A model generated the notes under the pieces. That model did no database searches. It had not been told where the DNA came from and saw only the letters and a list, made by a program, of their open reading frames with translations. From an uncultured Pseudomonadota bacterium (GTDB lineage Bacteria; Myxococcota_A; UBA796; UBA2385), in assembly GCA_913044235.1 (NCBI GenBank), contig CAJWOS010000006.1, positions 1-39,328 on the forward strand: a stretch of DNA of 39,328 nucleotides, written 5' to 3'. The translations under genes were made by a program, and so were the position numbers. Of the stretch, positions 33,419-39,328 are shown one piece after another. How positions within the stretch are numbered: the first letter of the stretch is position 1; every line of letters starts with the position of its first letter.

Positions 33419-34736
33419 GGTCACCGATCTCCTGTTGGAGCGCGCAGCGGCGGCCGTCGACCTGGCAAAGGCGGCGGGTGCGGCGCACGTGCAAGCGAAC
33501 ACCTACCAGAACCGGAATGTCGAGTTCAATCTCCGTGATGGCATCCTCGAGAAGGTGCAAGAAGATGTTCGGCGGGGTGTGAACCTCGCCCTGTACGTCG
33601 ACGGGCGCTACTCCACGCACAGCACGAGTGACCTTCGTCCCGACTCTCTGCAGAGCTTCGTGGCGGAGGCGGTGGCGATGACTCGGGTGCTTGCGCCCGA
33701 CCCCGACCGCGCTCTTCCCGACGCGGCTCTGTACCCGGGTGGCGCTGCGCCCGCGCTTGACATCGTGGATCGGACGGTACCCACCTTGGATCGGACCGCC
33801 CGGATCGATCGGCTCAAGGCCATGGAGGCAGGCCTGACCGGGCATGAAGACGTCATCTCCTGGTCGGCTGGCAGCAATGACTCGGAGCGATTCTCGGCGG
33901 TGGTGAACACCAACGGGTTGTCGGCATCGCAGCACGACACCAGCATTTGGTGTGGCGCGGAAGTCACCCTTCAGGATCCCAACGGGGCCCGTCCCGAGGA
34001 CTGGTACTGGGGCGGTGGCCACCATGTGGCGAACCTTCCATCGTCGGAGGAGGTCGCGAAGCGCTGCCTGGAGCTGGCGCGGGCTCGGGTGGGCTCGGGG
34101 AAGGGACCCACGGTCAAAGCCACGATGATCGTGGATCCTCGGTCGTCGGGCCGGTTGGTCTCTCGACTGCTTGGGTCGGCCAGCGCGCGCAGCATCCAAC
34201 AGGGGCGCAGCTTCTGGTCCGACTCCATTGGCAAGAAGCGCTTCTCTGATGTCCTCAGCTTTGCCGACGATCCGCTGCGTCCGGGTGGGCTGAGCAGCCG
34301 CGCCTACGATGGGGAGGGTCTGGCCGCACAGCGCCGACCGATCATCGAGCAGGGAGTGGTGAAGAACCTCTACGTCGACAGCTACTACGGTCGGAAGCTC
34401 GGGATGGCGCCGACCTCTGGCGGTCGCTCGAACCTTGAGTGGGTGACTGGTGATCGCGACCTGGCAGCCATCCTCGCCGATGTCGACGATGCGATCTACG
34501 TCACTTCCTGGCTGGGAGGAAACGCCGACAGCACCACTGGCGACTTCAGCTTCGGACTGCGAGGGCACCGCATTACCGGAGGCAAGCTGGGTCCACCGAT
34601 CGGTGAGATGAACGTGACGGGAAACCTGATCGACTTGTTCTCTGCTCTGGTGGAAGTGGGCAGTGATCCGTATGCCTACAGCTCCTCGTACTGCCCCACG
34701 CTGGTCTTCGATGGCGTGCAGTTCAGCGGGGCCTGA
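33411..34736 (+). CDS. TldE/PmbA-like partner of TldD
   Basis: The 441-residue product has PmbA/TldE-type architecture: E-F-N-L-R-D-G-I-L-E-K near the start and the C-terminal V-T-G-N-L-I-D-L-F segment. It lacks the HExxxH zinc motif, as expected for the non-catalytic partner. No signal peptide is visible, in contrast to its TldD neighbour. GGAGG lies 5 nt before the ATG, inside the end of the TldD frame. The tandem overlap strongly supports heterodimer formation. How the two would meet in one compartment is an open point: this copy could be co-exported with TldD by the Tat system, or the TldD signal may not function. Confidence 0.9.
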   Translation: MPEVTDLLLERAAAAVDLAKAAGAAHVQANTYQNRNVEFNLRDGILEKVQEDVRRGVNLALYVDGRYSTHSTSDLRPDSLQSFVAEAVAMTRVLAPDPDRALPDAALYPGGAAPALDIVDRTVPTLDRTARIDRLKAMEAGLTGHEDVISWSAGSNDSERFSAVVNTNGLSASQHDTSIWCGAEVTLQDPNGARPEDWYWGGGHHVANLPSSEEVAKRCLELARARVGSGKGPTVKATMIVDPRSSGRLVSRLLGSASARSIQQGRSFWSDSIGKKRFSDVLSFADDPLRPGGLSSRAYDGEGLAAQRRPIIEQGVVKNLYVDSYYGRKLGMAPTSGGRSNLEWVTGDRDLAAILADVDDAIYVTSWLGGNADSTTGDFSFGLRGHRITGGKLGPPIGEMNVTGNLIDLFSALVEVGSDPYAYSSSYCPTLVFDGVQFSGA

Positions 34737-35683
34737 TGCGAGCGCTGGTCCTCGACACAGACGGTCCCCGCTTTGTGCCGGACCGTCCATTCGAGCCTCG
34801 GGCAGGTGAGGCCACGGTCGACGTGCGCCTCGCGGGTGTGTGTGCGACCGACTTGGAGTTGGTGAAGGGCTACATGGGCTTTACTGGGGTGCTCGGCCAC
34901 GAGTGGGTGGGCACCGTCTCGAGCGGACCATCGGCATGGCTCGGGGCGCGTGTGGTGGGCGACATCAATGCGGCGTGTGGCACGTGCAAAACCTGTCTGG
35001 TTGGGCGCCCTTCGCACTGTCCGGAGCGCACGGTACTGGGAATTCAGGGGCGTGACGGCGCATTTGCGGAGCACCTCAGCGTGCCCGTTCGAAACCTGCA
35101 CCGGGTGCCGGATGGCGTTCCCGACGAAGCAGCGGTCTTCGTGGAGCCCCTGGCGGCGGCCTGCCAGATCCTGGAGCAGGTCCATGTGCGTCCATCCGAC
35201 CGTGTGGTGGTGCTGGGGTTGGGCCGCCTGGGACAGCTCTGCGCGCGGGTGCTGGCCCTCACCGGGGCCCGGGTGATGGGCGTGTCTCGCTCAGCGCCGC
35301 CGCTGGCCCTCCTGCCCTTGTCGGTCGCTGGTGTGCGCGCAGCTGAGGCCACGCCGGATGGTCGGGCCGACATCGTGGTGGACTGCACCGGCTCGTCGGC
35401 GGGCATCGCAGCGGCCATGCAGTGGCTCCGCCCTCGCGGCACCCTCGTGCTGAAGACCACCACCCACGATCTGGGCGCGGCATCGCCGACCGCCTGGGTG
35501 ATCGATGAGATCACTGTCGTGGGGTCGCGCTGCGGTCCTTTCGAGCCGGCCCTTCGCCTGTTGGCGGCTGGCCTGGTCGACCCGACGCCGCTGATTCATG
35601 CCTCGCGGTCGCTTGTCGACGGGGTCGATGCACTGGAGCAGGCTGGCCAGTCGGGTGTGCTCAAGGTGGTGCTGCGTCCTTGA
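34736..35683 (+). CDS. zinc-dependent medium-chain dehydrogenase
   Basis: The 315-residue product is a medium-chain alcohol-dehydrogenase-type oxidoreductase. Catalytic-zinc ligands are Cys36 (G-V-C-A-T-D), His55-Glu56 (G-H-E-W) and Glu137 (V-E-P-L-A). The structural zinc ligands Cys81, 84, 87 and 95 have the usual C-x2-C-x2-C-x7-C spacing. G-L-G-R-L-G is the NAD(P)-binding turn. It is short for the family (usually 340-380). Its substrate is unknown. The start overlaps the TldE-like stop by one base, so it belongs to the same operon, an unusual companion for a TldD/TldE pair. Confidence 0.9.
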   Translation: MRALVLDTDGPRFVPDRPFEPRAGEATVDVRLAGVCATDLELVKGYMGFTGVLGHEWVGTVSSGPSAWLGARVVGDINAACGTCKTCLVGRPSHCPERTVLGIQGRDGAFAEHLSVPVRNLHRVPDGVPDEAAVFVEPLAAACQILEQVHVRPSDRVVVLGLGRLGQLCARVLALTGARVMGVSRSAPPLALLPLSVAGVRAAEATPDGRADIVVDCTGSSAGIAAAMQWLRPRGTLVLKTTTHDLGAASPTAWVIDEITVVGSRCGPFEPALRLLAAGLVDPTPLIHASRSLVDGVDALEQAGQSGVLKVVLRP

Positions 35684-35707
35684 CGGGGGGCAGCCGCATG
35701 CTGCGGC

Positions 35708-36151
35708 TCAGTCCTTCCGGTTTTCGGGGATTCGCTCGAAGAGGACGTTGTTGAAGTCGTCGTCTTCGCAGTCCAGCTCGCTTCCACTGAGCATGCAGAT
35801 CCAGTCGCCCATGCCGTCGATGTCCAGCTCGTACTCGTCTCTGGACTCGTCACGCGCCTCCGCATCGGTCCGATCCCGGGCTTGGGCGCTGCTGTTCTCG
35901 GCGGGGCCCACGATATCGGTCTGAATGGTCTCGGTGTAAGTGCCGGTGAGCAGGCTTCCATCCACGGTGTCGAGGACCATCTCGCCGGAGAGCGTGGTGG
36001 TGGTGGTGGTCTCCCCGTCTGCGGTTGCATTGGTGAGTGGGCCGTACTCGTCGAATTCGACCAGCTTCCATGTGCCGAGCAGCGGGTCGCCGAAGAGGGC
36101 GCACCCGGGCAGAAGCACGAACGAGAGGGCAAGCATGCGTTGGACGGACAC
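35708..36151 (-). CDS. small lipoprotein with lipocalin-like start
   Basis: The 147-residue product from the GTG at 36151 begins M-S-V-Q-R-M-L-A-L-S-F-V-L-L-P-G-C, a lipoprotein signal with Cys at the end. G-T-W-K-L-V-E-F-D follows, like the start of lipocalin-type beta-sandwich proteins. The middle has a Thr run, and the C-terminal third is very acidic with D-E-Y-E-L-D-I-D-G-M-G-D and a Cys pair. The GTG is chosen because GAGGAG lies 10 nt upstream; an ATG at 36136 has no site. No enzymatic motif. It is divergent from the TPR lipoprotein gene across 147 nt. Confidence 0.7.
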   Translation of the reverse strand: MSVQRMLALSFVLLPGCALFGDPLLGTWKLVEFDEYGPLTNATADGETTTTTTLSGEMVLDTVDGSLLTGTYTETIQTDIVGPAENSSAQARDRTDAEARDESRDEYELDIDGMGDWICMLSGSELDCEDDDFNNVLFERIPENRKD

Positions 36152-36298
36152 GGGCGACGGACTCCTCGAGGAGGGAATATGGCCGATTGCGACCGCACCC
36201 GGGGAATCGGAACCGAAAAACCCACGTGTGGTGTTCGGCAGCACGATGGAATACACCTCGGGGCTCCGCGATGAGCGCACCGAGTGACAGGAGTGGAA

Positions 36299-37282
36299 AT
36301 GAAGACGAACGCAGTGTTTTCGACCGGTTTTGGGGCTGTCGCTCGCAGCCGGTTCGCTGGACTGGCGATGGCTTTCGCCATGATGTTGGCTGGCTGCCGA
36401 GGATGTTCGGATGAGGCATCGCTGGATGATGAGGTCGAGGTCCAAGCGAAGAAAACGGAGAGTCGAGCGCTGCGTCGCGAGCGCCGGATGTCGAGCCGTG
36501 CCGATCTAAAGAAGCTTCGGGCGTTGACTCTGCGGGCTCCCAGCGCCGAGGAGTCCGACCACGAGCTGGCCAGTGCGATCGAAGAAGCACGGGCACTGAT
36601 CGAGCAGAGCGATGCGGAGCTTGCGCGCGAGGCCCTGGTGGATCTCGCGGCTTGGCTCGCTGAGCACCCCGACGACCTCGATGCGTTGTACTGGAGTGGT
36701 CGGGCCCGGGTGGTCACACTGGAGTACGATCAGGCGATTGAGCTGTTCAAGTCGGCGCTCAAGGTCGACGACACCTATGTGCTGCCCTACCGCTGGGTGG
36801 TGTATGCGCTGGGTGAGCGGCAGCGGTTTTCCGATGCTCTGCCAATGGCGGCGCTGGCCGTGAAGCTCGCGCCGGCCGATCCTGATGTGTATGTGGACCG
36901 GGCTCTGTGTGGACTGCGGTCGGGCAATTTCGACACGATGGAAGCCGACTTTGAGAAGGCCTGTAGCCTCGGCGATACCGAGATCTGCGATGTGGCTGCA
37001 GCCGCGCGGATGGTGGCGGAGCGGCGCAAGGGAGGCAAGGCGAAGCGTGCCGCAAAGGGGGGCAAGTCTGATGCCCGCAAGCAGAAGCTCGGCAAGGGCA
37101 AGAGCAAGGGCAAGAAGGGCAGCAAGCTCGGGGTGGGCATGGGCATCGGCGCCGACCGGCGTGTTGGAAAGGGCAAGCTCGGCAAGGGCAAGGGCAAGGG
37201 CAAGGGCAAGGGCAAGGGCAGAAAAGCTGCGCAGCGAAAGCGCCAAGAAGGGGCCGAAGGCACAGCGTCTACCACCGAGTGA
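36299..37282 (+). CDS. TPR lipoprotein with Lys-Gly repeat tail
   Basis: The 327-residue product has the lipoprotein signal M-K-T-N-A then a hydrophobic run to M-L-A-G-C. A basic, helical linker follows, then TPR-like repeats (about residues 95-230: L-Y-W-S-G-R-A-R-V, Y-D-Q-A-I-E-L-F-K-S-A-L-K, A-L-P-M-A-A-L-A-V-K-L-A). The final 90 or so residues are Lys/Gly/Arg-rich with K-G-K repeats, partly encoded by a GGCAAG hexamer array. A tail this basic could bind nucleic acid, lipopolysaccharide or peptidoglycan. AGGAG lies 6 nt before the ATG. It converges with the amidohydrolase gene. Confidence 0.8.
   Translation: MKTNAVFSTGFGAVARSRFAGLAMAFAMMLAGCRGCSDEASLDDEVEVQAKKTESRALRRERRMSSRADLKKLRALTLRAPSAEESDHELASAIEEARALIEQSDAELAREALVDLAAWLAEHPDDLDALYWSGRARVVTLEYDQAIELFKSALKVDDTYVLPYRWVVYALGERQRFSDALPMAALAVKLAPADPDVYVDRALCGLRSGNFDTMEADFEKACSLGDTEICDVAAAARMVAERRKGGKAKRAAKGGKSDARKQKLGKGKSKGKKGSKLGVGMGIGADRRVGKGKLGKGKGKGKGKGKGRKAAQRKRQEGAEGTASTTE
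37181..37220 (+). repeat. tandem GGCAAG hexamer array within the TPR lipoprotein gene
   Basis: Six perfect copies of GGCAAG (37181-37216) plus GGCA encode the G-K repeats of the protein tail. An imperfect, shorter stretch lies at 37092-37127. Because the unit is six bases, changes in copy number keep the frame and only change the tail length. Confidence 0.9.
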
Positions 37283-37298
37283 GCGGGAGGCCCGGGCG

Positions 37299-38603
37299 CT
37301 ACGGCGTGCGGTTCTTCCACTCGAAATCGCCCAGAAAGTCCCACGGCCGTACATCGGGGCCGAGGGGAGTCACGGTGGGGACCGTGGGCGGAAGACCGTC
37401 CAGATCTGTGGGCGGCCAGTGCTTGGTGCGGTCGGGCAGCAGACCGTCTTCGTCGAGTAGGAGAAACCGTGCGGGGGTGGTCTCATAGATGCGTTTGAGG
37501 GCGGCCTCATCAAGGTTCAGCCCGTGCATCGGGTATTCAGGCTCCAGAAACAGCCGGTGCTTCTTGTGTTCCAGAAACTGTCGGTACGACCGCAGGGTGG
37601 CGTCGATGTAGGCCTGCTTGCGAGTGGGATCGATCACAAGGTCGGAGCCGTACATGATCCGGTCGGCGTGAAGCGTAAAGAACAGCGTGCTGCGGGTCCG
37701 CCACTTGGCGAGGGCTTCCATGCCTTCGACATGAAAGGTGTGCCAACCGTACGAGATGTCGGTGTAGACGTTGGGGTAGCGCTCGAGGAGCCACTCGAAT
37801 CGCCGGAGGCGCTTGCCCGTGTTTTTGTGCAGCCCGAAGTGGGGAATGTTGACCCGCAGGTAGGGATAGCGCTCCATCACCCGCACAAACTCTTCGTAAT
37901 AGTTGATGAGGTTGATGTGGAAAAGGATCGGGAGCTGGGTGCGCTCGCAGTACTCGTAGATGGGGAGCATGCGTGGATCGTCGAGCGGCATGGAGTGGAA
38001 GGGGCCCTTGCCGTGAGCCGCACCGTGTCCGAGGTAGAGCTTGAGACCGTCTGCACCTCGCGCCACGTAGTCCTGCAGACGCTCGAGGTTGCCTTCCGCT
38101 TCGGGATCGAGCGTGGGAAATGCGCAGAATCTCTCGGGATAGTCGTTCTTCAGCCCGATGATCATCAAGTTGTTTTCGTGGTACCGCTCAAACCCGAACT
38201 GTGGATCGAGCGTAAAGGTGAACCACGAGGTGCCCATCAGGCATGCGCGCTGAATCCCGAACTTGTCCATCCCCTCGAGGAGCATCAGGGCACGCTCCTC
38301 GTCGACCACGTGTTCATGAATGTCGATCACTTTGTACGCGGCAGAGGGCGGAGCATCGACCTTGATGGAGGAGTCGTTGGTCTTTGTATACGCGAGGTTC
38401 TTGGGCTCGCCGCGGGGATCGGGAATGGGCACGCCTTGCCCATAGGTGGTGATGTCGGGTGATGCGCTGCCCATCCGAAGCTCGGTTCCGGCAAAGAGGG
38501 CGACCATCGAGCCACCGAGCGCGGCGACTGCCAGCAGGGCAACATAGCTGCGGCTCGGGATCTGCAACAGGCACCTCAGTTCATCGTTGGCCGTGTACTC
38601 CAT
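37299..38603 (-). CDS. membrane-anchored amidohydrolase-2-type protein
   Basis: The 434-residue product has a hydrophobic span at about 19-40 (V-A-L-L-A-V-A-A-L-G-G-S-M-V-A-L), consistent with an uncleaved anchor or signal. A TIM-barrel metal-dependent hydrolase follows. H96-E-H98 (D-I-H-E-H-V) is the HxH metal motif. L-F-H-I-N-L, P-H-F-G-L-H and M-Y-G-S-D-L supply later His and Asp residues as in the amidohydrolase-2/ACMSD group. Its reaction is unknown. The ATG at 38603 is preferred to a TTG at 38621. Three 15-bp direct repeats lie just upstream of the start. Confidence 0.85.
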   Translation of the reverse strand: MEYTANDELRCLLQIPSRSYVALLAVAALGGSMVALFAGTELRMGSASPDITTYGQGVPIPDPRGEPKNLAYTKTNDSSIKVDAPPSAAYKVIDIHEHVVDEERALMLLEGMDKFGIQRACLMGTSWFTFTLDPQFGFERYHENNLMIIGLKNDYPERFCAFPTLDPEAEGNLERLQDYVARGADGLKLYLGHGAAHGKGPFHSMPLDDPRMLPIYEYCERTQLPILFHINLINYYEEFVRVMERYPYLRVNIPHFGLHKNTGKRLRRFEWLLERYPNVYTDISYGWHTFHVEGMEALAKWRTRSTLFFTLHADRIMYGSDLVIDPTRKQAYIDATLRSYRQFLEHKKHRLFLEPEYPMHGLNLDEAALKRIYETTPARFLLLDEDGLLPDRTKHWPPTDLDGLPPTVPTVTPLGPDVRPWDFLGDFEWKNRTP

Positions 38604-38620
38604 CGAGGCCGTGGCGTGCA

Positions 38621-38665
38621 AACCCCGCGGACAGGAACCGCCCGGACAGGAACCCCGCGGACAGG
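38621..38665. repeat. three tandem 15-bp direct repeats upstream of the amidohydrolase gene
   Basis: AACCCCGCGGACAGG occurs at 38621-38635 and again perfectly at 38651-38665. The middle copy, AACCGCCCGGACAGG (38636-38650), has two mismatches. The array starts 18 nt upstream of the amidohydrolase ATG, in the gap between divergent genes. It could be a set of regulator-binding sites or simple tandem duplication. Confidence 0.85.
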
Positions 38666-38782
38666 TCTGTGCAGATCGATCCTTGAGGGTGGTGCGTTGC
38701 GAGTGGTTCGCTACACTGCGATGGACTGACTGAATACAGCCCGCCCGGCGGTCTGTCGACCACCTGCTGAGAGACGTCTTCT

Positions 38783-39328
38783 ATGGTTCGTTCTGCTCCC
38801 CTGCTTGGTCTATGGATGGCGGTCGCTGTGGATCCCACATCGGTGGAGGCGCCGGCTGCCGAAGCGCAGGGCGAGGAGATACTCCCGCACGAGGCGGCGC
38901 CCCCTCCATCGGTGGCGATGCGCTTGATGGCGGAGCTCTCACCGCATGATCGCCTTGCGGTGGGATGCGTGGGTCCGGCTCCGTCCAGTGTGGAAGAGCT
39001 CGTGGCGTCGGTTTCTGGCGCACGGGTCATGGTGAATGCAGGTCCCCTCCCCGCGACCTGGACGGCAGCCGTTGCCGATAGCGCCCCTCGGCCGGACGAT
39101 GGTCTGGTGTGGATGAAGCTGGGAGACGATCCGATGGTGGGGGCGCACACCCGCGGCGAGCCGCCACCGCTCGCGCTGGAGCGGCGCCGCACTGAGCACC
39201 ACTTCATGTCCAACCCTCTCGCGAGTATGCGTGATGAGCTCGAGCATCTCGTCAGGTGGAGCACGGCGGGCGGGCGGGCAGGCATCGAGGCGGTCCGAGG
39301 CGTGCGCGCTGGCAGCGACGACAACCAA
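38783..39328 (+). CDS. exported protein of unknown function (3'-truncated by the window edge)
   Basis: An open frame from the ATG at 38783 runs 182 codons to the window edge without a stop. It begins M-V-R-S-A-P-L-L-G-L-W-M-A-V-A-V, a short signal-like sequence, then a Pro/Glu/Ala-rich stretch and a possible folded domain from about residue 50 (D-R-L-A-V-G-C-V-G-P, D-D-G-L-V-W-M-K-L-G-D-D). GAGAG lies about 8 nt before the ATG. No family is recognised from the visible part. The opposite-strand frames over this stretch look like shadows. It is divergent from the amidohydrolase gene. Confidence 0.6.
   Translation, partial: MVRSAPLLGLWMAVAVDPTSVEAPAAEAQGEEILPHEAAPPPSVAMRLMAELSPHDRLAVGCVGPAPSSVEELVASVSGARVMVNAGPLPATWTAAVADSAPRPDDGLVWMKLGDDPMVGAHTRGEPPPLALERRRTEHHFMSNPLASMRDELEHLVRWSTAGGRAGIEAVRGVRAGSDDNQ

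Noticed and set aside
31904..34790. Two long minus-strand frames over the TldD/TldE genes
   Set aside because: Shadow frames opposite conserved metalloprotease sequence; composition is Arg/His-rich with no recognisable family.
37092..37220. CRISPR array or mobile repeat suggested by the GGCAAG units
   Set aside because: Units are six bases without spacers and lie in frame within a coding sequence; a simple tandem repeat.
38581..39324. 247-codon minus-strand frame at the right edge
   Set aside because: It runs over the amidohydrolase start region and the 15-bp repeats; the plus-strand frame has a signal-like start and better composition.

Overview
The window is high-GC bacterial chromosome, densely packed with 32 supported protein genes. 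I found no rRNA, tRNA, CRISPR array, phage or insertion-sequence gene. The organism is Gram-negative: there is a TonB-dependent receptor, there are two further proteins that look like outer-membrane beta-barrels, several lipoproteins and an RND pump. The mix of TPR lipoproteins, caspase-like and FHA proteins and GTG/TTG starts fits Myxococcota or a related former-deltaproteobacterial lineage. That assignment is inference from style, since no rRNA or marker gene is present.

Layout. 1-4.2 kb (+): the 3' part of mnmE, then gshB overlapping a secreted TPR protein, then a DUF1641-like helical protein. 4.2-7.2 kb: a large exported protein with an AMMECR1-like part and a helical-barrel part (-), a small FAM210/DUF1279-like membrane protein (+) and a small periplasmic helical protein (-). 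7.4-10.5 kb (+): an RND transporter without adaptor or outer-membrane partner. 10.5-15.5 kb: a putative beta-barrel (-) divergent from a two-gene unit (+) that joins a caspase/legumain-like-PDZ-thioredoxin lipoprotein to a TonB-dependent receptor. 15.5-21.6 kb (-): a six-gene run of acidic small protein, alpha/beta hydrolase, double alpha/beta hydrolase, DUF4870 membrane protein, M14 carboxypeptidase and FHA-like membrane protein. 21.8-27.4 kb: a Pro-rich membrane protein, an alpha-methylacyl-CoA racemase, an alpha-helical repeat protein (-), a methyltransferase and a beta-barrel protein ending at a hairpin terminator. 27.6-31.7 kb: a hybrid histidine kinase, a DASS anion symporter (-) and a Na+/Ca2+-exchanger-like protein. 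31.9-35.7 kb (+): a three-gene operon of a TldD with Tat/lipoprotein-type N-terminus, a TldE/PmbA-like protein and a zinc alcohol dehydrogenase. 35.7-39.3 kb: a small lipoprotein (-), a TPR lipoprotein with a Lys-Gly repeat tail (+), a membrane-anchored amidohydrolase (-) and the 5' part of an exported protein that runs off the window (+).

Most genes are housekeeping or envelope functions with no single pathway linking them. The best candidates for undescribed biology are the caspase-like/PDZ/thioredoxin lipoprotein translationally coupled to a TonB-dependent receptor (11.2-15.5 kb), the apparently exported TldD paired with a signal-less TldE and a dehydrogenase (31.9-35.7 kb), and the triple alpha/beta-hydrolase cluster (18.3-21.2 kb). 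Domain names come from motifs read by eye; no database search was possible.
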